64,000 nt of DNA from Cyclobacterium jeungdonense. Its GTDB lineage: Bacteria > Bacteroidota > Bacteroidia > Cytophagales > Cyclobacteriaceae. The stretch covers positions 1 to 64,000 of the forward strand of contig NZ_WMCD01000002.1 in assembly GCF_010994275.1 (NCBI RefSeq). Direction: 5' to 3'. Positions 34,297 through 43,244 of this stretch are shown piece by piece; position 1 is the stretch's first letter; every line of letters starts with the position of its first letter. The notes beneath the pieces are model-generated. The model did not search any database and was not told the DNA's origin. It was given only the letters and a program-made list of their open reading frames with translations. The position numbers and the translations under genes were made by a program.

Positions 34297-37068
34297 TTGG
34301 TGCATTATCTTACCCGCGCTTTTCTTTCCATAGGTATGCTTACGCTTTTTGGGCAGGCAGTGTTTGGTCAGGAAACCGAGAAAAGCAGATCTGGTGAATT
34401 AGATTTAGCTGCACCGGATAGCCTGATACGACCTGCAGTAGAACCAGATACGCTACTTCCTTCGCTACCCGATAGTGTCCTTCAAATATCCCCTGAAGAA
34501 CTAGATGCTGCCATTCAGGAAGAAATTGGTGACATAGCAACAACAATCAATTATTACGCCGAAGACAGTATTGTTTCGGATTTTGCGCAAAACAAGGTCT
34601 TTTTGTACAAACAAGCCTGGTTTGAATACGGCAATATCCGTCTGGATGCAGATTACATCATCATCGACTGGGAAAATTCAGAGTTGTTTGCCTCCGGTCT
34701 GGAAGACAGTACCGGAGTGGTACAGGGGACTCCCGTCTTTAAAGAAGGAAACAGCATCTACGAGATCCGAAAACAGATGCGTTATAATTTCGAAAGTCAA
34801 AAAGCCATCATATCCGATGTGGTGACCCAACAAGATGAAGGACTGCTTCGGGGAGAAACCGTAAAGAAAACCAAAGACGGATCCGTCTACCTGAGCAATG
34901 GTTTTTACACGACCTGCGACCTGGTCGAACCTCACTGGCACATTTCCTCTTCCAAAATCAAGTCAGTCAGGGGAAAGCACATTATTTCCGGTCCTTTCAA
35001 TCTCTACTTCAACAACATTCCGACTCCCTTGGGACTTCCTTTCGGAGTCATACCAGATACGCCGGAAGAACAAACCTCCGGCATCATTTTCCCTTCCTAC
35101 GGAGAAGAGCAGCGACGTGGCTTTTTCCTTAGGGATTTTGGGTATTATTTTGCTTTCAACGATTATATACATACCCGGGTGACAGGGGAGATTTTCTCCA
35201 AAGGAGGATATGGATTGAAAACGGCTTCCGTTTACAATAAACGGTATCGATTCAGAGGGGGACTAAATATCGACTACCAAAAATTCCAAAGTCCCGAAAC
35301 AGCCGAGCAACCCCTGGAATACGATGCCTTTTGGTTTCGGTGGAACCACAACCCGGAAACCAGAGGGAATTCCCGCTTCTCTGCCGCTGCTAACTTTGGA
35401 ACAAAATCCTACAATAATAATATTCTCAATCCGGGTAATTTTCAGCAAACCCAGCAGTCTGATTTTTCTTCCAATATTTCTTATAGCAAAACTTTTTCCG
35501 GCACCCCCTTTAGCATGTCTGCCAACCTCAGGCATTCCCAAAATCAGGTTACTGACGAAGTAAACCTCCTGCTTCCTGACGTGGCAGTAAACATGAACCG
35601 GCAAAACCCTTTTCGAAACATTCGGTTTGAACCGCTGAAGACCCTGAATATTGCATGGAATTTCAATGCCCAAAACTCCATCAACAATCGGATCACCCCG
35701 GAATTGGGAGTGGACCCTGACCTACAGCAACAATTTGAAGAGCTGGGACAGCCCACCGCTCCGGATGTACTGCCCTTTACTTTCGCCAATCTCCCTCAGT
35801 TGCTCCGAGATGCGGACAATGGCTTCCGGCATACGGTACCCATTTCCTCCAATTTCAGCCTTTTTCGTTTCTTCACGGGAACTGCCTCCATGAATTTTAC
35901 CGAAATCTGGTACCTGGACCGCATCAATTATTACTACAACCCTGCAGAAGAACGGCTAGACCGTATTCTGGAAAACGGGTTCAATCGGATCAATTACTAC
36001 AATTCCTCGTTTAACCTGGCTACCAATATATATGGTTTCTACACCTTTAAGGAAGGTTCAAAAATCGAGGCCATCCGACACCACATTCAGCCTACCTTTG
36101 GATTTACCAGCACACCGGACTTTTCGGATCCCAAATACGGATACTACCAGGAAGTACAAATCAATAGCAGTGGCCGGATGCAACGGCTTTCCCGCTACCA
36201 GGGCTTTATCTACGGCGGAGCACCCATGGGTGAATCCAAAGCCTTGAGTATCAATATTCGAAACCAGGTGGAAGCCAAAGTTAGAACCGAAAGCGACACG
36301 GCAGAAGCCGAAACCAAAAAAATACCGATTCTTCAGACTTTAAACGTATCTACTAGTTATAATTTTGCGGTGGACTCCTTCAACCTGGCGCCCTTGAACT
36401 TCAACACCCGAACCTCTCTTTTTGACAAAAAATTATCCGTTAACCTGAGCGCCAATTTTGACCCCTACGCCACCCGGACCTTTACGAATGGTGAATCTAA
36501 GGTAACACGCCGAATCAGTGAATATGCCTGGAATAATGGACAGGGGCTGGGAACCATCCGTAGGGCTTCCCTGAATATAAATGGCAGCCTCAATCCCAGC
36601 AAAACAGAACAGTCGCCTGGAGAGGTGCGTGACGAACTCACCAATGAATTTCTGAATCAGGGAGGACAAATGAATGATTTTGTGGAAAACGAAATCAATC
36701 GGATCGCTAATGATCCCAGTCAATACATTGACTGGTCCATTCCCTGGAACATGAACTTCAGCTATAACCTCAGCTATAACAAAGCCCCCTCCGGTACATC
36801 GAATATCACGCAAGCTGTAAATATTTCGGGTGACCTGAGTCTATCCGATAAATGGAAAATCAATTTCAATTCCGGATACGATGTGGCGGCTGCCAGGATT
36901 ACCCAAACCATGATCGGTATTGCCAGAGACCTGCATTGCTGGCAAATGAACGTCAACTGGGTGCCTTTTGGTAGGTTTACTTCCTACAACATTGATATCA
37001 GGGTAAAATCCAACATTTTGAGAGATCTAAAAGTATCCCGAAGAAGGTCCTTTTTTGATAATTTCTAA
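34297..37068 (+). CDS. lptD: LPS-assembly outer-membrane protein LptD
   Basis: This 923-residue translocon inserts lipopolysaccharide into the outer leaflet. A signal peptide (LTRAFLSIGMLTLFGQAVFGQ) precedes a variable acidic segment. An OstA/LptA-like beta-jellyroll spans about residues 80-250 (FAQNKVFLYKQAWFEYGNIRLDADYIIIDW, GETVKKTKDGSVYLSNGFYTTCD). A large barrel rich in aromatic beta-strands runs to the C-terminus. The start appears to be TTG at 34297; no ATG gives a better signal. Position next to the amidase is conserved synteny. Confidence 0.88.
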   Translation: MVHYLTRAFLSIGMLTLFGQAVFGQETEKSRSGELDLAAPDSLIRPAVEPDTLLPSLPDSVLQISPEELDAAIQEEIGDIATTINYYAEDSIVSDFAQNKVFLYKQAWFEYGNIRLDADYIIIDWENSELFASGLEDSTGVVQGTPVFKEGNSIYEIRKQMRYNFESQKAIISDVVTQQDEGLLRGETVKKTKDGSVYLSNGFYTTCDLVEPHWHISSSKIKSVRGKHIISGPFNLYFNNIPTPLGLPFGVIPDTPEEQTSGIIFPSYGEEQRRGFFLRDFGYYFAFNDYIHTRVTGEIFSKGGYGLKTASVYNKRYRFRGGLNIDYQKFQSPETAEQPLEYDAFWFRWNHNPETRGNSRFSAAANFGTKSYNNNILNPGNFQQTQQSDFSSNISYSKTFSGTPFSMSANLRHSQNQVTDEVNLLLPDVAVNMNRQNPFRNIRFEPLKTLNIAWNFNAQNSINNRITPELGVDPDLQQQFEELGQPTAPDVLPFTFANLPQLLRDADNGFRHTVPISSNFSLFRFFTGTASMNFTEIWYLDRINYYYNPAEERLDRILENGFNRINYYNSSFNLATNIYGFYTFKEGSKIEAIRHHIQPTFGFTSTPDFSDPKYGYYQEVQINSSGRMQRLSRYQGFIYGGAPMGESKALSINIRNQVEAKVRTESDTAEAETKKIPILQTLNVSTSYNFAVDSFNLAPLNFNTRTSLFDKKLSVNLSANFDPYATRTFTNGESKVTRRISEYAWNNGQGLGTIRRASLNINGSLNPSKTEQSPGEVRDELTNEFLNQGGQMNDFVENEINRIANDPSQYIDWSIPWNMNFSYNLSYNKAPSGTSNITQAVNISGDLSLSDKWKINFNSGYDVAAARITQTMIGIARDLHCWQMNVNWVPFGRFTSYNIDIRVKSNILRDLKVSRRRSFFDNF

Positions 37069-37340
37069 AAAGCCAACTACGGAAATGTTCTTCTGTGGAA
37101 GGAGGGCATTCATCGGTTGGTTGCCGGAGAATGGTAATATTGACCAAATCAAACTTAAATTTCCCGAGATCATCACTGGAAATCGATTCCTGCTTTTTCA
37201 GAAGTACCGATATTCATCCCGATGGAAGACTTGTAGAAAAAGAATCTTTCAAAGATAGTCTTCAAATTTGATCTATCAGCTTATCATCAATAGGATAGAA
37301 AGTACACGCACCGCAGTTTGACGGATCCCAACAAGAAGTC

Positions 37341-38558
37341 TTAACCCACAGGAATTCTACTAATGGGCATACTCATGCACCTGGGGCCACCCAAACCTCG
37401 GGATAGCTCTGAGGAGGGCATTTCAAACACCTCCACACCAAATTCGCGTAGAGCGCGGTTGGTATGCTTGTTTCGATTGTAAGAAATTACTTTTCCGGGT
37501 GCTATGGTAAAAACATTGGCCCCATCGAACCACTGCTCCCTGAGCGCATATTCCTGATTTACCTTATCCGTCCCAATAATCTCTAGCCCGGGTATTTCTC
37601 TTTTCAAAATTTCACGTAAGGGATCTTTGACATGTTGTCGCTTGATATGCACCTCGTTTCCTCCGTCCTCCTTTCGGGTATAAAGTAATATCCGCTGCAC
37701 CGATTGAATGGCGTCAGGATAGGTCAACACTTTGTTTTGGTCCAGAATGGTAAATACGGTATCCAGGTGCATAAAATTACGTTTTTTGGGAAGGTGAACC
37801 TCATAGACACGCTCAACACTCCCAGAAGCAATTAGATTTTTAGCCACGTGGTAAATGGCCTTTTCTTCTGTCCTTTCGGAACATCCTATTGCTACTGCCT
37901 TTTCATTTAATATAATTATGTCTCCACCCTCCAACGAAGCGGGGCTATTGTGTGAATTTGGAGGATAACTTTTCTTAATTTTGTCCCTGAACAGGGGATG
38001 ATTTTCAAAAATCATCCGAACCATATTTGCTTCCCGCTGTCGTTCGGGCAGCTTCATGGAAGAAAAAAGGACACAACCAGGTACGATAGCAGCGGTATCT
38101 CGCTGAAAATACAAATTAGGACAAGGGGGGATTAAAAAGGCCACATCCAGCAGGTCTGCAAGAGATTGGTTGCCTAGTTTACCTCTTACTTCACGTACCT
38201 TAATACCGGATATCAACGCCCGGGCACAGTCAGAAACCGAAAGAACTCCCAACAAGTCTGCTGTGAGGTGTTCCAGTCGTGAGGCAGTCAGGGCCTCACG
38301 CATTAATAGCTGTAACAGTTCCTGTTGACCCAGGATCTCGCCTAACAAATCTTCGAAAAAATAAATCGTTGCCCCGCAACTTTCATGAATCAGACGGGTA
38401 AACACATCGTGCTCCCGTTGCATCTCTTCCAGATAGGGAACGTCTTCAAACAACAGCAACTTTTTATTATAGGGAGTCAGTCTGTCTATCTCGTTTCCAG
38501 GCCGGTGTACCAAAACCTCACTAAGGGTCTGGTATTCTGAGTCAATGGTCAAATGCAT
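37341..38558 (-). CDS. arcA: Arginine deiminase
   Basis: A 405-residue guanidino-modifying enzyme that hydrolyses arginine to citrulline and ammonia. Motifs: substrate-binding LFEDVPYLEEMQREHDVF, NLYFQRDTAAIV, catalytic His in FMHLDTVFTILD, EGGD, and the nucleophile C394 in LGGPRCMSMPIS near the C-terminus. No arcB, arcC or arcD is adjacent, so it is not in a classical fermentative ADI operon. Catabolic nitrogen release, together with ornithine aminotransferase elsewhere, is one possibility. Confidence 0.92.
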   Translation of the reverse strand: MHLTIDSEYQTLSEVLVHRPGNEIDRLTPYNKKLLLFEDVPYLEEMQREHDVFTRLIHESCGATIYFFEDLLGEILGQQELLQLLMREALTASRLEHLTADLLGVLSVSDCARALISGIKVREVRGKLGNQSLADLLDVAFLIPPCPNLYFQRDTAAIVPGCVLFSSMKLPERQREANMVRMIFENHPLFRDKIKKSYPPNSHNSPASLEGGDIIILNEKAVAIGCSERTEEKAIYHVAKNLIASGSVERVYEVHLPKKRNFMHLDTVFTILDQNKVLTYPDAIQSVQRILLYTRKEDGGNEVHIKRQHVKDPLREILKREIPGLEIIGTDKVNQEYALREQWFDGANVFTIAPGKVISYNRNKHTNRALREFGVEVFEMPSSELSRGLGGPRCMSMPISRIPVG

Positions 38559-38619
38559 ATTAATAAATCTACAAAAAAAATAGGGATGATTCTATCAATC
38601 TGAAAAAAATACCCCAGAA

Positions 38620-39468
38620 TTAATCCTTTAAATCCAAAATATCTCTGATTTTATTAGCTTCTTTCATTTCCTGATTTAATCCTTTTTCGTCTCCATCCGC
38701 AATGAGCTGACGGAAAAGAGAAAGGTGATGGATGTAACTATCCAATGCTTCCAATACATTTTTCTTGTTTTCAAAAAAAATGGGCGCCCACATATCGGGA
38801 GAACTCTTGGCCAGGCGCACGGTAGAAGCAAAACCACTGCCTGCCATGTCAAAAATGTTTTTTTCGTCCTTCGTTTTGTCCAATACAGTTTTACCCAATA
38901 CAAATGAAGAAATGTGGGAAAGATGAGAAACGAAAGCCAGGTGCAGGTCGTGATCCACCGGGTCCATAAACCGAAGTTTCATGTTCACTGCTTCGAAAAC
39001 TTCATACGCCAAGCCCTTTAGGTGTACATCTGTTTTATCCATTTCGCAGATGATCAACACCTTACCGTCAAACAAATTGACTTCGGCGGCCTTTGGACCG
39101 GAATTTTCAGTCCCTGCAATGGGGTGAACTGCCAGGTACTGTGCTCTCTTGGGATGGCTGCTCATCTTCTGGCAAAGTTCATCCTTCGTAGAACCAAAAT
39201 CCAATACCAGGGTACCGGGCCCCACCTGAGCCAATGTTTTGTCAATCAGGGAATACAACGTATCTACTGGAGTAGCAACTACCACAAGGGAAGTATCTGC
39301 GTCAGGAGTTTCGAGCTTTTTACCAATCAAACCCATTTCAAAGGCGGTATTCAGGTGTTCTGGATTTTGGTCAAATCCTGTCAGTTCCCATCCAGGAAGT
39401 GCTTTCTTTACTGCCAGGGCGAAAGATCCTCCTAATAACCCAAGACCTATAATGTGTACTTTTTTCAT
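38620..39468 (-). CDS. tyrA: Prephenate dehydrogenase
   Basis: A 282-residue NAD(P)-dependent enzyme making 4-hydroxyphenylpyruvate, the tyrosine branch. The Rossmann motif GLGLLGGSFA opens the protein. LVLDFGSTKDELC, AVHPIAGTENSGPKAAEVNLFDGK and HDLHLAFVSHLSHISSF carry the catalytic and substrate histidines. The helical dimerisation domain follows. It is the last gene of the aromatic operon. Its start codon is directly preceded by copy 2 of the dispersed structured repeat, which separates it from the aminotransferase by 122 bp. Confidence 0.95.
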   Translation of the reverse strand: MKKVHIIGLGLLGGSFALAVKKALPGWELTGFDQNPEHLNTAFEMGLIGKKLETPDADTSLVVVATPVDTLYSLIDKTLAQVGPGTLVLDFGSTKDELCQKMSSHPKRAQYLAVHPIAGTENSGPKAAEVNLFDGKVLIICEMDKTDVHLKGLAYEVFEAVNMKLRFMDPVDHDLHLAFVSHLSHISSFVLGKTVLDKTKDEKNIFDMAGSGFASTVRLAKSSPDMWAPIFFENKKNVLEALDSYIHHLSLFRQLIADGDEKGLNQEMKEANKIRDILDLKD

Positions 39469-39581
39469 CTGTTTATAATTTTTTTTCAGCGGTCAGAAAG
39501 CCTGTCCTGATGTTTAATCGGGAGAATCTCGCATGATTAATAATCAGCCCACTGTGTGACGTTTTCGTCATGCTCGATTTC
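39469..39581 (-). repeat. Dispersed structured repeat, copy 2, abutting tyrA start
   Basis: Read on the minus strand, it starts GAAATCGAGCATGACGAAAA at 39581. It forms the hairpin TGACG-AAAA-CGTCA inside an outer GCATGA / TCATGC pairing, continues GCGAGATTCTCC, and ends with ACCGCTGAAAAAAAATT just before ATGAAAAAAGTAC of tyrA. Relative to copy 3 it has about 27 extra bases before ACCGCTG. It could carry a promoter, a structured 5' UTR or be a small mobile repeat. Confidence 0.7.
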
Positions 39582-39590
39582 ATATTGCTT

Positions 39591-40742
39591 CTAATTTGCA
39601 AGTCTATTCAATGCTTCTTTTATCTTTTCTTCATTAACGCAGAGAGAAAACCGTACATAATCCGCTCCCCTGCTTCCGAAAATCTCTCCCGGAGTAATGA
39701 AAATATCTTTTTCGTACAATAGCTGGTCCACCAAATCCAGTGCAGAAACGGACGCTGGAACTTTTGCCCAAACAAACATGCCGGCACCTTCCTGCTGTAC
39801 CTTCAGACGCAAAAGACCTGCCATTTCCAAAACCAGTGATTTTCTGGTTTCGTAAATGGCATTCATGGAGTTAATCCAAGCCTCGTCCAGATTTAAAGCG
39901 GCAATAGCCCCTTCCTGAATTCCCAGAAACATACCAGAATCCATGTTGCTTTTGACACGCAATACGGCTTGCAGGTAATCCTGCCTTCCTGCCAGCATGC
40001 CTACGCGCCAACCGGGAATATTGAAGGTTTTACTCAACGAATTTAACTCTATGGTCTGATCTTTAGCTCCGGGTAATTCCAAAATGCTGGTGGGCTGATC
40101 ATTTAGAATAAAACTATATGGATTGTCGTGAACCAGCAGAATGGAATTTCGTTTAGCAAAATTAAGAAGTTTACCAAAAAGTTCCCGGCTACCACTTGCC
40201 CCAGTTGGCATGTGGGGATAATTGACCCACATAAGCTTTACTCTGGTCAAATCCATGTTTTCCAGTGCTTCCCAATCGGGTTCCCATTGGCTTTCCTCCA
40301 GCAGGTCAAAATATACTGGAGTAGCATTTAGAAGCCTGGTTACGGAAGTATAGGTAGGATATCCAGGATTGGGCACCAATACCTCATCTCCCTCATTCAA
40401 AAAAGCCATGGAAATATGCATGATGCCTTCTTTTGAACCCATTAACGGGAGAATTTCAGATTGCGGGTCCAGTAAAACATCGTAATTCCTGGAATAAAAT
40501 TCCGCCATGGCCTTTCTCAATCTGGGAATTCCCTGATAGGATTGGTAACCATGAGCTTCCGGCAGATCGGCCGTCTGCTTGAGGGCCTTGATCACCCGCG
40601 GGTCCGGAGGTAAATCGGGACTTCCGATCCCCATATTGATAATAGGCTTGCCAGCTTCCCGTAGCTGATGTACTTCCTTGAGCTTTTTGGAAAAGTAATA
40701 TTCATGAACCTCTCCAAGCCGGTCCGAAAATCCCTTCATCAT
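39591..40742 (-). CDS. Class I/II aminotransferase, aromatic pathway
   Basis: A 383-residue fold-type I PLP enzyme with MGIGSPDLPPDPRVIKAL, GSKEGIMHISMAFLNEGDEVLVPNPGYP-type motifs and the PLP lysine in NSLSKTFNIPGWRVG. Sequence resembles LL-diaminopimelate/aspartate-type aminotransferases. Because it lies between pheA (4-bp ATGA overlap) and tyrA, transamination of phenylpyruvate, 4-hydroxyphenylpyruvate or prephenate is the likely job. The exact substrate cannot be read from sequence. Confidence 0.85.
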   Translation of the reverse strand: MMKGFSDRLGEVHEYYFSKKLKEVHQLREAGKPIINMGIGSPDLPPDPRVIKALKQTADLPEAHGYQSYQGIPRLRKAMAEFYSRNYDVLLDPQSEILPLMGSKEGIMHISMAFLNEGDEVLVPNPGYPTYTSVTRLLNATPVYFDLLEESQWEPDWEALENMDLTRVKLMWVNYPHMPTGASGSRELFGKLLNFAKRNSILLVHDNPYSFILNDQPTSILELPGAKDQTIELNSLSKTFNIPGWRVGMLAGRQDYLQAVLRVKSNMDSGMFLGIQEGAIAALNLDEAWINSMNAIYETRKSLVLEMAGLLRLKVQQEGAGMFVWAKVPASVSALDLVDQLLYEKDIFITPGEIFGSRGADYVRFSLCVNEEKIKEALNRLAN

Positions 40743-41566
40743 TTTCTGTTTTGGTATTCGCCTAAAATTTTAACTGCCCCGTACTTTGCCTCTATCTGTT
40801 TCATTGCCTCTCCAAATTGTTTTTCATCAGCAATGAGGGTATCTATAAAGAAGGTGTACTCCCAGGGCTTACTCATGACAGGAATAGACTGGATTTTGGT
40901 CAAGTCCAAATCGAATTCACTCATCACGGTGAGCAATTTAGCCAGAACACCTTTTTCATTTCGAACGGTGATTTTCAGGCTAGCCTTGGTAGGCGGCATT
41001 TTAAGAATCGGTTTTTCCTTTGACAAAATAATGAATCGAGTGAAATTGTTGGCCACGGTTTGTATATCACGGGCCAATATCTCCAACCCATAAAATTCTG
41101 CCGCTTTGGTACTGGCTACGGCAGCCAAACCCTTGATTTTTTGTTCGGCGATTACCTTGGCAACATAAGCGGTGTCCACATCATCTACCGCTTTGATTTC
41201 GGGATGTTGGGCAAAAAAATGCTTGCATTGCAAAAGAGCCATGGGGTGAGACCGTGCTTCCCGGATTGTTGCCAATTCTTGCCCGGGAAGAGCCATGAGA
41301 TTATGAGAAATCGGCAGGTAATGCTCGTCCACCACATATAAGGCATGCCGGTCAATAATATCGTAATTTGGTAGAATAGCTCCTGCAATGGAATTTTCTA
41401 TGGCCATTACCGCATAGTCTACGATTCCCTCTTCCACACTTCTGGCAACCTCTTCGAAGGTATGAAAGCCAAATACTTCCAGCTGCTCGCCAAAATACTG
41501 TTGGGCAACCTGATGATGGAAGGAACCCAACACTCCCTGAATGGCTACTTTAACTGTTTTTTCCAA
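40739..41566 (-). CDS. pheA: Prephenate dehydratase
   Basis: A 275-residue enzyme forming phenylpyruvate. The catalytic domain (residues 1-about 180) has VAIQGVLGSFHHQVAQQYFG, DYAVMAIENSIAGAI and VANNFTRFIIL, the Thr-Arg-Phe motif essential for catalysis. The C-terminal ACT domain (about 190-272, KASLKITVRNEKGVLAKLL) includes IQSIPVMSKPWEYTFFIDTL, equivalent to the ESRP allosteric Phe site, here with S-x-P-V. No chorismate mutase is fused; that activity resides in the DAHP synthase gene upstream. Confidence 0.95.
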   Translation of the reverse strand: MEKTVKVAIQGVLGSFHHQVAQQYFGEQLEVFGFHTFEEVARSVEEGIVDYAVMAIENSIAGAILPNYDIIDRHALYVVDEHYLPISHNLMALPGQELATIREARSHPMALLQCKHFFAQHPEIKAVDDVDTAYVAKVIAEQKIKGLAAVASTKAAEFYGLEILARDIQTVANNFTRFIILSKEKPILKMPPTKASLKITVRNEKGVLAKLLTVMSEFDLDLTKIQSIPVMSKPWEYTFFIDTLIADEKQFGEAMKQIEAKYGAVKILGEYQNRK

Positions 41567-41569
41567 AAC

Positions 41570-41961
41570 CTATTGTTTTTTAAATATAAAATAAACTGCA
41601 AATACCAAAAAAAGAAAGCCTACTAAATGATTTCACCTGAAAGTTTCATTTTTAAAAAACTGAAAGGTAAAGCCCATGAATACCAGCAGGGTAATCACTT
41701 CTTGCAGCACTTTTAGCTCCATCAGGTTAAAGGGGCCTCCGTTTCCCTTATACCCTATTCTATTGGCCGGAACCTGAAAGAAGTATTCAAAAAGGGAAAT
41801 CCCACAGCTAATCAGCACTATAGAAATAAGCCCCAGATTTTCAAACTATTTTAATTCCTTAAACTTAAGGTGTCCATACCAAGCCATGGTCATAAAAGCG
41901 TTGGAAAGCACCAGCAATAATATGGTATACACAGCCCCTTGATATTTCGCCCAATGATCCA
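41570..41961 (-). pseudogene. DUF486/DMT-family membrane protein with two in-frame stops
   Basis: One minus-strand frame between aroA and pheA reads AVYTILLLVLSNAFMTMAWY then GHLKFKELK, a TAG, then ISCGISLFEYFFQVPANRIG and LKVLQEVITLLVFMGF, then FKNETFR, a TGA, then NHLVGFLFLVFAVYFIFKKQ and a final stop. This is a complete small multidrug/DMT-like DUF486 protein of about 120 residues interrupted twice. The TGA stands where relatives have Trp. No ATG is seen at the N-terminus. The segment lies inside the aromatic operon without breaking its transcript. Confidence 0.82.
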
Positions 41962-41963
41962 AT

Positions 41964-43190
41964 CTATTTCACAAATATGGGCTGTATACCCAGCAATTGG
42001 CAATGTTTCCAAAAACTCGGGTAGGATTTGTTTACCACCTCCGGATCTTCAATTGTCAACCTTGTCCTTGTCATCAGTGGCATAAATGCCATGGCCATCC
42101 GGTGATCGTCATAGGTATGTATATTCACGGATTCCGGTATTTCCTGAGCAGGCACCAGCGTAAACACCCCTGACTTCCTTTCTTCCATTTTAGCACCAAT
42201 TTTTGCCAGTTCTTGTTGCAAGGCATAAATTCGGTCCGTCTCTTTGATCCTCAAACTCTCCAATCCCAAAAAATCAGAGGTTTGCCCTGTCAGCGCGCAG
42301 GTCACGGCCACGGTTTGGGCCAGGTCTGGGCAATGGGTAAAATCAAACGATGGCAAGCCCCACACCTCTGTTTTTTGTAGTCGAACGCCTCCCGGTTCAA
42401 AGGTGCTTTTAACTCCCAAATGCTCCATAATTTCCACAATTCGGGCGTCTCCCTGAAGACTATCCGCTTTCAATCCTTCCAAAAACAGCTCCCCAGACTC
42501 GGCGACAGCTAACAGGCTAAACCAATAGCTAGCTCCCGACCAATCGCTTTCAACCGAAAAGGTAGTCGCCCGGTATTGTTGAGGGACAATCTGAATCCGG
42601 TTGCCTTCAAATGAATACTCTACCCCAAATGCTTTCATCAGCTCCAGCGTCATGGTGATGTAGGTCACCGAGCCCACCTTTCCTGTCAGGTTCAGTATCA
42701 ACCCTTGGGGAAGCAAGGGAGCATTCATTAGCAAAGCCGATATATACTGGCTGCTCACATCCCCTCGAATACTGATTTCATTCGCCTTTTGCCCTTTAAA
42801 ACCCTTGATTCGCAAAGGGGGATATCCCTCCTCTCCAGTGTATTCGATTTCAGCCCCAATTTCACGCAACGCATCCACTAATATACCAATGGGACGCTCA
42901 CACATTCTGGGGGTACCGGTTAGGGTCTTTTTTTTGTTGTTGAGCGCTGCATAGGCCGTTAAGAATCGCATGGTGGTACCTGCATCCAACACATCGTATA
43001 CTTCGGGATCTATCTGCAGCAATCGAATCATGGTCTGGGTATCTCTGGCCTCGGCCAGATTGGAAAGGTTGTTTTTTCCATGCGTCAAGGCATCAATGAT
43101 CAACACCCGGTTGCTTTCACTTTTGGAAGATGGCAGGGGGATTCGGGTTTTTCCGAACGCTTTTGTTAAGGGTAGTTCTATCGTATTCAT
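41964..43190 (-). CDS. aroA: 3-phosphoshikimate 1-carboxyvinyltransferase (EPSP synthase)
   Basis: A 408-residue shikimate-pathway enzyme. Motifs: PSSKSESNRVLIIDAL (substrate Lys/Ser), LDAGTTMRFLTAYAAL, RGDVSSQYISALLMNAPLL, ESDWSGASYWF and LRIKETDRIYALQQELAKIG, with KSYPSFWKH near the C-terminus. The PEP-binding loop has TMRFLT, where the common class I motif is GNAGTAMRPL, a frequent Bacteroidota variant. It lies downstream of aroB by about 54 bp. Confidence 0.95.
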   Translation of the reverse strand: MNTIELPLTKAFGKTRIPLPSSKSESNRVLIIDALTHGKNNLSNLAEARDTQTMIRLLQIDPEVYDVLDAGTTMRFLTAYAALNNKKKTLTGTPRMCERPIGILVDALREIGAEIEYTGEEGYPPLRIKGFKGQKANEISIRGDVSSQYISALLMNAPLLPQGLILNLTGKVGSVTYITMTLELMKAFGVEYSFEGNRIQIVPQQYRATTFSVESDWSGASYWFSLLAVAESGELFLEGLKADSLQGDARIVEIMEHLGVKSTFEPGGVRLQKTEVWGLPSFDFTHCPDLAQTVAVTCALTGQTSDFLGLESLRIKETDRIYALQQELAKIGAKMEERKSGVFTLVPAQEIPESVNIHTYDDHRMAMAFMPLMTRTRLTIEDPEVVNKSYPSFWKHCQLLGIQPIFVK

Positions 43191-43244
43191 TTATGAAATG
43201 CGGTCTGGTAAGGACAATCAATTAAACGATTGATTCCTGGATCT

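Noticed and set aside
37055-37258. 67-codon ORF between lptD and arcA
   Set aside because: It overlaps the end of lptD and has no recognisable composition or motif; the gap appears empty.
41570-41961. Stop-codon recoding (Sec/Pyl or readthrough) in the DUF486 gene
   Set aside because: Two different stops and no ATG in one short gene, with no SECIS-like hairpin recognised; decay is simpler.
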